Assembly: GCA_910589315.1 (NCBI GenBank)
Contig: CAJUTB010000037.1
Location: 1-25,221 of the forward strand
Length of the DNA: 25,221 nucleotides
Reading direction: 5' to 3'
Source: an uncultured Oscillibacter sp.
GTDB lineage: Bacteria; Bacillota; Clostridia; Oscillospirales; Oscillospiraceae
The notes under the pieces were generated by a model. It did not search any database. It was not told the origin of the DNA and saw only the letters and a list, made by a program, of their open reading frames with translations. The translations under genes and the position numbers were made by a program. Shown one piece after another: positions 14,052-22,011 of this stretch (position 1 is its first letter; each line of letters starts with the position of its first letter).

Positions 14052-16577
14052 ATGAAAAAACGAATCTTGTCCCTAACGCTGGCTTTGGCCGCGTGCCTAA
14101 GCCTGACCATCGCCGCCCAGGCGGCTGAGTCCTTTGACGACGTGCCGCCGGATCACTGGGCTTACGCCGATATCCAGAAATGCTGTGAGCAAGGTATCGT
14201 CAACGGCTATACCAACGGTACATTCGGCCCTAGAAATACTGTAACCGGCGCACATTTTGTCACTATGCTTGCCCGGATGTTTTACCCCGACCAGCTGGCC
14301 GCCAACAGCGGACTTTCCAGCCAGGGCTGGTATATGCCCGCTCTGCAAACTGCGTATGACGCCAATCTCCTCGCAGGCACCAGCCGCCTGGCAGGAGGCC
14401 GTTCCGACAATTGGAAATCCTCTGCAAATCTCGCCCTGAACCGTTACGACATGGCGCAGATGCTCCATAACATCCTCACCGCCCGGAACGTAACTGCATC
14501 CGCCAGCGAGCAGAACGCCGTCCGGAATTCCATCGTGGATTGGAGCAGCATTCCCGCTCAGTACCGGACCGCCGTGCAGAACTGCTACGCGCTGGGCGTG
14601 CTGACCGGCATGAGCAACGGAACGTTTTCCGGAAACGCCGACATGAACCGGGCGCAGGCTTGCGTCGTTATGAACCGTGCGGTAAACTATACCGCCTCTG
14701 CGGACAACAGCGGCGCGCAGAAACCGCCGGTCACAGCTTCCCATACCCTCACCATTCAGTATAAAAAAGAGGGCGAGGAGGGAATCTTCCAGCCCACTCA
14801 TACCAGCCAGGTAAAGGAAGGGGACGCATATTCCGTCGCCTCTCCTGCCGTCGCCGGTTATACGGCGTCCCAAACAGTGGTTTCCGGTACGATGGGCAAA
14901 ACCAACGTTACAGTCGTGGTGCGCTATAAGCCCAACGCCGCAGCCAAAACACCGGAGGAACTGAGCGCGGAAGTGGTCGCGCTGGTAAACGCCGAACGGG
15001 CAAAGCAGAACCTGCCCGCCCTGGGCACCTTCGGCACGCTGACCGCCGCCGCGGAAATTCGTGCGCCGGAGCTGGTGAAACTGTTTGAGCATACCCGTCC
15101 CAACGGCACAGCCTGTTTCACCGCCCTGGACGAAGCCGGTGTAAACTACTACATGGCGGGCGAGAACATCGCCGCCGGAAGCAGTACCGCCGAGGGTGTC
15201 ATGCAGATGTGGATGAACTCCACCGGCCATCGGGCCAACATTCTCCACAAGAGCTTTACCCATATTGGCGTAGCCTGTGTGAAAAGCGGTTCCAGTTATT
15301 ACTGGGTCCAGATGTTTGTCAGTTCCTCCACGCCCTCCGGCAGCACGGGAACAGCCCCAGCGGTTTCCGTGGAAATCTCCCCCAGTGCCCTGGAACTGAC
15401 CGCTGGTGAAACGGGTTCCGTGACGGCCAAGGCAGTCAACACCTCGGCCAGCGTAACATATGCATCCAGTAATCAAACCGTTGCCACTGTAAACCGCAGC
15501 ACCGGCAAAGTCACGGCGAAAAAAGCCGGAACGGCTGTCATCACCGCCTCCGTTTCTGTGCAGGGCAAGACGTATACCGCACAATGCACCGTAACGGTAA
15601 CGGAAAAGAAAGACGTAACGCCGCCTCCCCAAACGGTTTCCAAGACGCCGGAGGAATTGAGCGCGGAAGTGGTCGCGCTGGTGAACGCCGAACGGGCAAA
15701 ACAGGGCCTGCCTGCCTTGGGCACGCTCAACACGCTGACCGCCGCGGCGGAGATCCGTGCGCCGGAACTGGCGAAACTCTTTGAGCACACCCGTCCCGAC
15801 AACCGGGATTGCTTCACAGCGTTGGATGAAGCCCATGTTTCCAACGTCTATTTGGCTGGGGAAAACATCGCCGCCGGGAGCAGTACCGCCGAGGGTGTCA
15901 TGCAGATGTGGATGAACTCCCCCGGCCACAAGTCCAACATTCTGCACAAGGATTTTACTCACATCGGCGTGGCCTGTTACAAGAGTGGTTCCAGCTATTA
16001 CTGGGTGCAAATGTTCATTAGCACGTCCACGACTTCCGAAAATCCCGGCACAACGCCGGATACCCCCTCCAACCCGGACGCTGAAACACCCAGTGGATCT
16101 GGTAACGGCGCGCCCTCGACCCCCAGCCGTCCCAGTGGCGGAAGCCAGCAGCCTACCAGCACGGACCTGCCCGCCGACGGACGGACAACCTACTATCGCG
16201 AGGAGTGGGGCGATGGCGAATACATGGAAATCCAGGTGCTGAACGGCAAAACGGTCAAGCTCTCCGGGTGCAGAGTCCTGGATGACCGCCTTTACAACGC
16301 GGTGGTTTTGTGGGCCTTTGGCGACAACGTGAACTATACCGCTTTCCATTCCGGACAGCCCTTCTCGGTAAGTGTTGACATTGATGCGGACAAACTCCTG
16401 GAAATCTATGAAGGCGACGAGACGCGGGCGACCTCCAGGCTGATAACGTCGATTGCGCAAAACTACCGTCCAAGCGACAAAGGCACGATGGCCGGTGTAT
16501 CCTTCCGAACGATTTCGGACATTGCGCTGGGCCTGGACGGCAGCGGCGGAATTGAACTGCGGCTTTGGCAGCGTTGA
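14052..16577 (+). CDS. Secreted SLH-domain surface protein with two CAP domains
   Basis: An 841-residue cell-surface protein. A signal peptide (1-24, ending AQA) precedes three SLH repeats (about 27-215; SFDDVPPDHWAYADIQ is the clearest, with NGYTNGTFGP and TGMSNGTFSG), which anchor to the cell-wall polymer. A MucBP-like beta domain follows (about 228-292). The first CAP (SCP/PR1) domain spans 300-422 with FEHTRP, GENIAAG and GHRANIL. A BIG2 Ig-like domain (about 436-516) separates it from the second CAP domain (532-655). A Pro/Ser/Thr-rich linker leads to a C-terminal domain of about 130 residues I do not recognise. The CAP domains carry the canonical His/Glu motifs; bacterial CAP proteins have no settled function. 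Start 14052 has AGAGGCG; a GTG 54 bp upstream would spoil the signal peptide. Monocistronic. Confidence 0.93.
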   Translation: MKKRILSLTLALAACLSLTIAAQAAESFDDVPPDHWAYADIQKCCEQGIVNGYTNGTFGPRNTVTGAHFVTMLARMFYPDQLAANSGLSSQGWYMPALQTAYDANLLAGTSRLAGGRSDNWKSSANLALNRYDMAQMLHNILTARNVTASASEQNAVRNSIVDWSSIPAQYRTAVQNCYALGVLTGMSNGTFSGNADMNRAQACVVMNRAVNYTASADNSGAQKPPVTASHTLTIQYKKEGEEGIFQPTHTSQVKEGDAYSVASPAVAGYTASQTVVSGTMGKTNVTVVVRYKPNAAAKTPEELSAEVVALVNAERAKQNLPALGTFGTLTAAAEIRAPELVKLFEHTRPNGTACFTALDEAGVNYYMAGENIAAGSSTAEGVMQMWMNSTGHRANILHKSFTHIGVACVKSGSSYYWVQMFVSSSTPSGSTGTAPAVSVEISPSALELTAGETGSVTAKAVNTSASVTYASSNQTVATVNRSTGKVTAKKAGTAVITASVSVQGKTYTAQCTVTVTEKKDVTPPPQTVSKTPEELSAEVVALVNAERAKQGLPALGTLNTLTAAAEIRAPELAKLFEHTRPDNRDCFTALDEAHVSNVYLAGENIAAGSSTAEGVMQMWMNSPGHKSNILHKDFTHIGVACYKSGSSYYWVQMFISTSTTSENPGTTPDTPSNPDAETPSGSGNGAPSTPSRPSGGSQQPTSTDLPADGRTTYYREEWGDGEYMEIQVLNGKTVKLSGCRVLDDRLYNAVVLWAFGDNVNYTAFHSGQPFSVSVDIDADKLLEIYEGDETRATSRLITSIAQNYRPSDKGTMAGVSFRTISDIALGLDGSGGIELRLWQR
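14949..15317 (+). repeat. Intragenic direct repeat, copy 1 (CAP domain 1)
   Basis: This 123-codon segment repeats at 15645-16016, 696 bp away (232 codons). Long stretches are identical at DNA level, for example the 20 bases from GAGCGCGGAAGTGGTCGCGC on and the segment coding AAGSSTAEGVMQMWMNS, indicating recent internal duplication or gene conversion. Confidence 0.9.
15645..16016 (+). repeat. Intragenic direct repeat, copy 2 (CAP domain 2)
   Basis: The second copy is 124 codons, one more than copy 1, with the extra codon in the loop HVSNVYLAGEN (copy 1: GVNYYMAGEN). Other differences are mostly silent or conservative. Confidence 0.9.
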
Positions 16578-16598
16578 TCCCAAATAAAACGGCGGCGT

Positions 16599-16621
16599 AA
16601 AAATGGTGAATCACCGTTTTT
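16599..16621 (+). terminator. Probable terminator of the SLH-CAP gene
   Basis: AAAAATGGT (16599-16607) pairs with ACCGTTTTT (16613-16621) with one T-G wobble and a 5-nt loop, ending in a T-run. It begins 21 bp after the stop codon; the stem is weak. Confidence 0.4.
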
Positions 16622-16643
16622 CAATTGGAAGAAGAAACCGAGG

Positions 16644-16850
16644 ATGAAAAAGAAATGGGTATCCCTGCTGCTGGCCCTGACGTTGCGTCTGGGTCTGGCG
16701 GCCCCGGCCCCGCGCCCACGCTGCGCCGGACGTATTTTTGTCTGGGCGTTGATGCACGCGGATAGTCCAAGTTGGAGCCTGTGCTGGAATTCTAAATGCA
16801 ATTCTGCAACCAAGTTTTATGATTTTACCGTAATTTACGACACGGTTTGA
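16644..16850 (+). pseudogene. Orphan signal-peptide fragment, likely gene remnant
   Basis: A 68-codon open frame starts with a textbook signal peptide (MKKKWVSLLLALTL...LAAPAP), preceded by a weak GAAGAAGAAACCGAGG site. After residue 25 the sequence has no recognisable domain and an unusual composition for a secreted protein. It resembles the 5' end of a secreted-protein gene whose body has been deleted or frameshifted. A true short secreted peptide is possible but less likely. Confidence 0.4.
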
Positions 16851-16896
16851 GGAGCTGGCTGTTTCCTGTAAGATCCAGCTATAAACCGTACAAAAA

Positions 16897-16928
16897 ACGG
16901 CAGGGAACCGAAAAAGGTTTCCTGCCGT
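16897..16928 (-). terminator. Terminator of the DEAD-box helicase gene
   Basis: A 13-bp stem (16897-16909 with 16916-16928, one G-T wobble) with a 6-nt loop; on the minus strand it is followed by TTTTTTG. It starts eight bases after the stop codon. Confidence 0.85.
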
Positions 16929-16935
16929 CGTTTGT

Positions 16936-18093
16936 TTATTCCACAACCGTCAGATTCCCGTCTCCGTCAAATGTCACGGGAACAATTGTATTCCGGGTTT
17001 TCTGGGCAATGTCGTCAATCCGCATCTTGGACGGATAATCCGCCACCAGCGTCACCGCCACGCCCTGCCGCCTGGCCCGTCCCGTCCGGCCAATGCGGTG
17101 GACATAGTCCTGGCTCTCGTCCGGCACGTCGCAGTTGAATACGATATCCACATCGTCCACGTCAATTCCCCGCGCCGCAACGTCCGTCGACACAAACACC
17201 CGCAGTTTCCCCTGTCGGAAACGGTCCATCACCTGCTCCCGGCGTTTCTGGGGGATATCGCCGTGAATACAGTCCGCGTCCACGCCCCGCATTTGCAGAA
17301 ATTTGGTAATGCGTTCCGTAGACCCCTTGGTATTGCAGAATGCCATGCACCGGTCAAACCCGGTCTGCTCCAAAATCCGGGTAATGGCGTCCGCCTTTTC
17401 GCCCTGGGCAACCTCCATGCGGAACTGTTTGATATCCGGTTTGTTCTGCTCATCCTCCCGGACCGTGACTTCCGCCGCGTCTCTTTGGTAAACCCACGCG
17501 ATATCCATAACCTCGCGGGAGATTGTTGCGGAAAACAGGCCCAGATTCCGCCGTTTGCTCATCCGGTCCAAAAGACGGGTTACGTCATGGACAAAGCCCA
17601 TATCCAGCATCCGGTCCGCCTCGTCCAGCACCACTGTCCGGGCGTTGTCCACCCGCACCGTCCGACGCTTCATATGGTCGCTCAGACGCCCCGGCGTTGC
17701 CACCACAATCTGAGGCCGTTTTTTCAAAGACTCGATCTGCCGCCCGATTGGTTGTCCACCGTACAAACACACCGTCCGCACGCCCGGACGGAATATGCTC
17801 ACGTCCCGCAGCTCGTCCGTAATCTGAATCGCCAGTTCGCGCGTGGGCGCAAGAATGACCGCCTGCACACAGTCTTCCTCCGGGTCGATATGCTCGACAA
17901 TCGGGATGCCATAAGCAAATGTTTTACCTGTTCCCGTTGGGGCTTTTGCGATCACGTCCTGCCAATCCATCATGGGTGGGATGCATCCCGCCTGCACCGG
18001 CGTGGTGGTTTCCAGACCCCGCCGCTGGATGGCCCGCATGATTTCCGGCGAAAGGTCCAGGCTGTCAAACCGGACGCCTTCTGTATATTCCAT
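16936..18093 (-). CDS. DEAD-box ATP-dependent RNA helicase
   Basis: A compact 385-residue helicase that unwinds RNA duplexes in the cytoplasm. All core motifs are present: Q motif (TPVQ, 31-34), Walker A APTGTGKT (51-58), PTRELA (83-88), TPGR (133-136), DEAD (157-160), SAT (188-190), motif V STDVAARGIDV (302-312) and motif VI HRIGRTGRA (332-340). There is almost no C-terminal extension (about 40 residues after motif VI), unlike CshA or DeaD, so RNA specificity domains are missing. Start 18093 has GAAAGAGG nine bases upstream; the frame continues upstream but without a ribosome site. A promoter lies at 18181-18209. Its exact cellular role (cold shock, ribosome assembly, RNA decay) is not shown by the sequence. 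Monocistronic. Confidence 0.95.
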   Translation of the reverse strand: MEYTEGVRFDSLDLSPEIMRAIQRRGLETTTPVQAGCIPPMMDWQDVIAKAPTGTGKTFAYGIPIVEHIDPEEDCVQAVILAPTRELAIQITDELRDVSIFRPGVRTVCLYGGQPIGRQIESLKKRPQIVVATPGRLSDHMKRRTVRVDNARTVVLDEADRMLDMGFVHDVTRLLDRMSKRRNLGLFSATISREVMDIAWVYQRDAAEVTVREDEQNKPDIKQFRMEVAQGEKADAITRILEQTGFDRCMAFCNTKGSTERITKFLQMRGVDADCIHGDIPQKRREQVMDRFRQGKLRVFVSTDVAARGIDVDDVDIVFNCDVPDESQDYVHRIGRTGRARRQGVAVTLVADYPSKMRIDDIAQKTRNTIVPVTFDGDGNLTVVE

Positions 18094-18180
18094 AGATTTT
18101 TCCTCTTTCAAAATCAATGATGGTATGTTATAATCTTCACAGGCTGTCCCATCTGAACAGTAGGGCATTCAGCCGCGTTT

Positions 18181-18209
18181 ATTATACAGGGATTTTTCCC
18201 GCTTGTAAA
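18181..18209 (-). promoter_or_regulatory. Sigma-A-type promoter of the helicase gene
   Basis: On the minus strand TTTACA (18209-18204) and TATAAT (18186-18181) are 17 bp apart with TG one base before the -10. The spacer contains the inverted repeat GGGAAAAATCCC. The leader to the start codon is about 80 nt. Confidence 0.65.
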
Positions 18210-18287
18210 GGCCCAGACTCCTTCGACACGCGCTTTTCTGCAACACATGGACTTCCATCGATATTTCCAAAGGTAATTCTGCAATTT

Positions 18288-18315
18288 TTGCGATATTTCT
18301 CACAGATTTTATAGT
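18288..18315 (+). promoter_or_regulatory. Possible promoter of the XRE regulator
   Basis: TTGCGA (18288-18293) and TATAGT (18310-18315) are 16 bp apart, in an AT-rich stretch divergent from the helicase promoter. Confidence 0.45.
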
Positions 18316-18410
18316 AAAATTGTGTATTGCCATGCTAAATCATGCACTTTTTATGATAAATTATCAATAAGTAGCTGGGGTGCGGCAAAATGACGGAGGA
18401 GGTGCCCAAC

Positions 18411-18626
18411 GTGGATGAGATGGAGTATGTACGTATTCTTCGTGATTTGCGCGAGGACGCCGACAAAACGCAGACTCAAATCGCGGAGGTCCTGGGAACA
18501 TCCCAGACCATGTACGCCCGCTATGAACGCGGCGCAAATGAATTGCCAATCCACCATTTGATCACCCTGAGTAAATATTATGGCGTCAGCACAGATTATT
18601 TGCTGGGGTTAAGCAAAAACCGGTAA
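18411..18626 (+). CDS. Small XRE-family helix-turn-helix regulator
   Basis: A 71-residue DNA-binding protein made of little more than one Cro/C1-type HTH domain: KTQTQIAEVLGTSQTMYARY is the helix-turn-helix and ELPIHHLITLSKYYGVSTDY the following helices, ending YLLGLSKNR. Such small proteins bind DNA as dimers, often near their own promoter. The GTG at 18411 is preferred because GGAGGAGGT lies seven bases upstream; an ATG at 18390 (78 residues) has only a weak GGGGTG site. It sits divergent from the helicase gene and its target is unknown; no phage or toxin gene adjoins it. Confidence 0.85.
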   Translation: MDEMEYVRILRDLREDADKTQTQIAEVLGTSQTMYARYERGANELPIHHLITLSKYYGVSTDYLLGLSKNR

Positions 18627-18657
18627 AACGCGGACAGGAACTTCCTGTCCGCGTTTT
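18625..18657 (+). terminator. Terminator of the XRE gene
   Basis: A perfect 14-bp stem (18625-18638 with 18644-18657), a 5-nt loop and a following T-tract (TTTTTATTTT). The stem begins within the stop codon. Confidence 0.85.
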
Positions 18658-18682
18658 TATTTTACAGTGCGGGTGGCGCGTC

Positions 18683-18747
18683 AGGGGCTTTGCCCCTTCG
18701 ACCCCACCGGGACTCCGCCCCGGCCCCGCCAGGGGACCGAGCCCCCT
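18683..18747. repeat. GC-rich REP-like palindromic sequence
   Basis: Two palindromes, AGGGGC-TTT-GCCCCT (18683-18697) and AGGGG-ACCGAGC-CCCCT (18731-18747), flank a run of CCGGGACTCCGCCCCGGCCCC. Sequences of this look are frequent intergenic repeats in Clostridia, from memory. It lies directly after the RNase J stop codon, where it could stabilise or end the transcript. Confidence 0.5.
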
Positions 18748-18753
18748 GGACCC

Positions 18754-20412
18754 TCACAACCGCGTAATAACCGGAATGACCATAGGACTGCGGCGCGTCG
18801 ATTTGAACAAGTACCCGCTCACCGCGGATTTAACCGTCCCCCGCAGCTCGCCGTCATCCCGCCCGTGTCTCCGGGTGACGGACTCCGCCGCGTCCAGAGC
18901 CACGCTTTGCAGCTCTTTCATGAGGTCCCCGGATTCCTTGACATAAATGAAGCCCCGGGTAATGATTTCCGGCTGGCTCAGCAGTCCGCCGTCATGCGCG
19001 GAGACCGGCAGGACCACGACTACCATACCGTCCTCCGCAAGCCGCTTCCGGTCCCGCATAACCACTGCGCCCACGTCGCCCACGCCGGACCCGTCCACGT
19101 AGACCTCGCCGGAGGGAATCGCGCCGCCCAGCTTGAGGGTTTTGGCAGTCAGTTCGATCACGGTTCCGTTATCGGCAATGGCAATATGATTTCGGTCCAT
19201 ACCCATTTGCTGCGCAAGACTGCTATGGATTTGCAGCATCCGCTGCTCGCCGTGGAGCGGGATGAAGAAACGGGGCTTGGTCAGCGCATGGATGATTTTC
19301 AGTTCCTCCTGACAGGCATGGCCGGACACATGCAGCATATCGGCGCGGTCGTAAATGACCTTGACGCCTTTGCGAAACAGCTCGTTGATCACGCGGCTGA
19401 CGGTGACTTCGTTGCCGGGAATTGCCGACGCGGAGATGATGACTTTGTCCCCCGGACCGACTTCAACCTGTTTATGCGTGGAGAACGCCATACGGTACAG
19501 CGCGCTCATTTCCTCGCCCTGGGAACCGGTGGTGACAATCACCTGCTTGTTTTTCGGGAGTCCCTTGATTTTGGTAATGTCCATCAAGGTGTTTTTGGGG
19601 ACTTTCATATAACCGAGTTCTGTAGAGACCCGCATGATGTTTTCCATGGACCGTCCGGTTACGGCAACCTTCCGCCCGTGTGCGGCTGCGGCGTCCAGCA
19701 CCTGCTGGATGCGGTGGACGTTGGAAGCGAACGTCGTGACGATGATACGCTCCTCGCAGCCCTGAAACTGCCGCATGAAGGTCTGGCCCACCGCCCGCTC
19801 GCTGGTGGTGTAGCCGGGCCGCTCGACGTTGGTGGAGTCGGCGCACAGGCACAGCACGCCCTCTTGTCCCAGCGCGCCCAGGCGGGCCAGGTCGATCACC
19901 TCGCCGTCAATCGGCGTAGAGTCAATTTTGAAGTCGCCGGTATGCACGACAACGCCCATTTTGGTATGAATGGCAAAGGCCACCGAGTCGGCAATTGAGT
20001 GATTCACGTGGATAAATTCCACGGTGAATTTGCCTGCCCGGACGGTTTTGCCCGGTTCAACGGTAATGAGCTTGGTGGTTTTGGAGAGGCCGCGCTCCTC
20101 CAGTTTCAGGCTGATCAGTCCGGCGGTAAAACGGGTGCAGTAGATCGGCATATTGACTTGGCGCAGGACATACGGAATCGCGCCGATGTGGTCTTCGTGT
20201 CCGTGGGTAATGAACAGGCCCCGGATACGGGCGCGGTTTTTAATAAGGTAGGTTACGTCCGGGATAATGCAGTCAATGCCGTACAGGTCGTCCCCCGGGA
20301 ACGCCATGCCGCAGTCCACCACAATTATTTCGCCGCCATATTCATAGGCGGTCATATTTTTACCAATTTCATTCAGACCGCCTAAAGGGATAATCTTCAA
20401 TTTTTCTGCCAT
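18754..20412 (-). CDS. rnj: Ribonuclease J
   Basis: A 552-residue metallo-beta-lactamase/beta-CASP ribonuclease with endonuclease and 5'-3' exonuclease activity, central to mRNA decay and rRNA maturation in bacteria lacking RNase E. The zinc-site motif HGHEDH has His70, His72, Asp74 and His75; further metal ligands lie in HVNHSIADS and HTGDFKID. The beta-CASP region (about 205-370) and the C-terminal domain (about 450-552) give the standard full length. FIPLHGEQRML and VSGHACQEE are family signatures. The start at 20412 has AAGGAG 13 bases upstream. Only one copy is visible; Firmicutes often have J1 and J2, and I cannot tell which this is. The gene has an unusually long and structured upstream region. 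Confidence 0.96.
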   Translation of the reverse strand: MAEKLKIIPLGGLNEIGKNMTAYEYGGEIIVVDCGMAFPGDDLYGIDCIIPDVTYLIKNRARIRGLFITHGHEDHIGAIPYVLRQVNMPIYCTRFTAGLISLKLEERGLSKTTKLITVEPGKTVRAGKFTVEFIHVNHSIADSVAFAIHTKMGVVVHTGDFKIDSTPIDGEVIDLARLGALGQEGVLCLCADSTNVERPGYTTSERAVGQTFMRQFQGCEERIIVTTFASNVHRIQQVLDAAAAHGRKVAVTGRSMENIMRVSTELGYMKVPKNTLMDITKIKGLPKNKQVIVTTGSQGEEMSALYRMAFSTHKQVEVGPGDKVIISASAIPGNEVTVSRVINELFRKGVKVIYDRADMLHVSGHACQEELKIIHALTKPRFFIPLHGEQRMLQIHSSLAQQMGMDRNHIAIADNGTVIELTAKTLKLGGAIPSGEVYVDGSGVGDVGAVVMRDRKRLAEDGMVVVVLPVSAHDGGLLSQPEIITRGFIYVKESGDLMKELQSVALDAAESVTRRHGRDDGELRGTVKSAVSGYLFKSTRRSPMVIPVITRL

Positions 20413-20833
20413 AGGTTTAATAGAACTCCTTCATATAATACAAAAATATGTACGGAAGCCGTTCCTCCCAGGCAAAAAAATGCATAACAATGCAAAGACG
20501 CCCCTCCGCCTGTCCGGCCCCGTTACGCCGTCAGGGGTTTGGTTACGCCATATCCTGCCCGATTATGTGAGGAAACGATTCCCGTTATTTATTTAACCAG
20601 CGGAAAGCGCGTTCCGTCCGGTAAAATACAAACCGCGAGGCCAGGGGCCTCGGAACATGGCGCGGCTGGCCGCTTTTGGGCAGTGCCGCGCAGAAAAACC
20701 GCCGGTGCATCCAGCGGAAACCGCTTGAGGAAATCCCTCCTCAAACGTTCAATTTAACTTAGTATAGCACAACGAACCCCATTTGTATACAAAAACTTTT
20801 TCTCTTTTTTCGCGCCGGAAGAAAACCAGCCAG
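20413..20833 (-). other. Spacer with structured leader or small RNA upstream of rnj
   Basis: No protein gene is convincing here. On the minus strand an extended -10 (TGCTATACT, 20769-20761) could start a transcript near 20754 without a clear -35. Downstream lie four hairpins: 20725-20744 (7 bp), 20713-20725 (5 bp, sharing its last bases with the former), 20660-20691 (7 bp plus inner pairs) and 20636-20652 (7 bp, 3-nt loop). A small TGCAT/ATGCA hairpin with seven T residues follows (20494-20474), resembling a weak terminator. A TACATA/TATTAT-rich stretch nearer to rnj might hold a second promoter. It may be a long 5' leader of rnj or a separate RNA of about 280 nt. Confidence 0.4.
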
Positions 20834-21658
20834 TCAGCGGTTTCGCTTCCGGTACTCCAGGGGACTGATTCCTTCCACCCGCCGGAAGCACTGGGAAAAA
20901 TAGCTCAGGGAGGAAAACCCCAGGATCTGGGCGATCAGGGAGAGGGTGTGATCCGTTTCCCGGAGAAGAAACCGGCTCTCCTCAATTCGTTTGGAAATCA
21001 AATAATTGATGGGGGAAACCCCGAATTCGCGGCGGAAGATATGCGCCAGGTAATATTTGTTGAGGTGCGCCAGCTGGGCCAGCTGATCCAGGCTCAGATT
21101 TTCCTTGAAATGATTGTCAATGTACCGTCGGACCAGTCCGCATTCCCGGCTGGGCCGTGCGCCGGATGTCTCGCCGGAAAGCGCGGCGTTCCGCTGGCGG
21201 TTCAGCCGGACCAGCACCACGTCCAGAAGGCTCTGGCAGACCCGTTCGTAGCCCGGCAGCGATTCTCCCGCCTCCTGAAGCATCAGCCGGAGGCAAACCA
21301 TCAGTTCTTCCCAGCCGGTGTGCAGGTGAAGCAGGGCATAGCCTTCCGAGCCGGTCAGCGTCTCCAGCCCGTCTACGCCAAGGACGGTGTATTCCAGAGG
21401 GCTTGCCAGCTGGCTGGCCTCCGTATGGGGAACATTGGCGTTGATGATCACGGCGTCATGAATGGCCACGGGGAATTCCTCCCGCTGGGTACGGAAGCGG
21501 CCGTGTCCGCCGGTGATGAAGAACACTTCCGCGCAGCCATGGGTATGGAGGCTGGAATTCCAGTCGCTGCTGTACTGGGCCCGGGAGACATAGGCCAGTC
21601 TTGCCGTCCCCGGCGAGGCGGCGGCTTCCCGCTCAAAGGCATATTGACGCTGGCTCAT
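20834..21658 (-). CDS. AraC-family transcriptional regulator
   Basis: A 274-residue regulator with an N-terminal cupin-type sensor (about 15-150; HTHGCAEVFFITGGHG and HDAVIINANVPH are the barrel signatures) and a C-terminal pair of helix-turn-helix motifs (about 175-274; LSLDQLAQLAHLNKYYLAHI for the first, SLIAQILGFSSLSYFSQCFRRVEGISP for the second). It most likely senses a sugar and activates the divergent ABC importer. The start at 21658 has AAGGAGG seven bases upstream, and the promoter at 21717-21745 excludes upstream starts. No strong terminator is seen after it. Confidence 0.93.
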   Translation of the reverse strand: MSQRQYAFEREAAASPGTARLAYVSRAQYSSDWNSSLHTHGCAEVFFITGGHGRFRTQREEFPVAIHDAVIINANVPHTEASQLASPLEYTVLGVDGLETLTGSEGYALLHLHTGWEELMVCLRLMLQEAGESLPGYERVCQSLLDVVLVRLNRQRNAALSGETSGARPSRECGLVRRYIDNHFKENLSLDQLAQLAHLNKYYLAHIFRREFGVSPINYLISKRIEESRFLLRETDHTLSLIAQILGFSSLSYFSQCFRRVEGISPLEYRKRNR

Positions 21659-21716
21659 GGCGTTCCTCCTTGGGGCGCAATTTTTTGAAAATTGGCAGGG
21701 TTCCGCTTGGGTTCCC

Positions 21717-21745
21717 ATTATAGCCGTTTTGCGGCGAAAGCGCAA
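21717..21745 (-). promoter_or_regulatory. Sigma-A-type promoter of the AraC gene
   Basis: On the minus strand TTGCGC (21745-21740) and a perfect TATAAT (21722-21717) are 17 bp apart. Confidence 0.75.
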
Positions 21746-21847
21746 CTTTCCTGAAAAATATTTTTTCCGCCGGTCGAATTTTTACCAAAAAGATAGGAGA
21801 AAAGAAGTTGTACATTGTGAAATTATAGATTTTGCCCAAAAGAAAAG

Positions 21848-21896
21848 AAGATATCCTCTTGGAAATGGGACAAAGTGCAAAAAAGAGCAAGATATC
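21848..21896 (+). promoter_or_regulatory. Direct repeats, candidate AraC-type operators
   Basis: AAGATATC occurs at 21848-21855 and 21889-21896, 41 bp apart (about four helical turns), upstream of the importer promoter. Direct repeats on one face of the helix suit AraC-family binding; the assignment is inference. Confidence 0.35.
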
Positions 21897-21919
21897 TAAA
21901 AAGTTCCGCAAGATCGAGA

Positions 21920-21949
21920 TTGCTTTCCCAGCGGGAAACCCGTTATACT
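21920..21949 (+). promoter_or_regulatory. Promoter of the sugar importer operon with palindromic operator
   Basis: TTGCTT (21920-21925) and TATACT (21944-21949) are 18 bp apart. The spacer is mostly the perfect inverted repeat TTTCCC-AGC-GGGAAA (21924-21938). A protein bound there would block RNA polymerase, so repression is likely in addition to AraC activation. Confidence 0.55.
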
Positions 21950-22011
21950 GATTTTTAACGAGGCCGGAAACCGGCCTGCCAAAGTCCGATTATATTAAAG
22001 GAGGTACGACT

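Noticed and set aside
14097..16583. An 828-codon open frame on the minus strand opposite the SLH-CAP gene
   Set aside because: It mirrors the GC-rich codon pattern of the plus-strand gene, has no ribosome site or domain, and the sense strand has signal peptide, SLH and CAP motifs.
18667..19998. A 443-codon plus-strand frame opposite RNase J
   Set aside because: It begins in the REP-like repeat and is antisense to a full-length, motif-complete ribonuclease J.
20539..20757. A 72-codon plus-strand frame in the rnj-AraC spacer
   Set aside because: No ribosome site, no recognisable sequence, and it overlaps the hairpin cluster; hairpin arms explain its composition.
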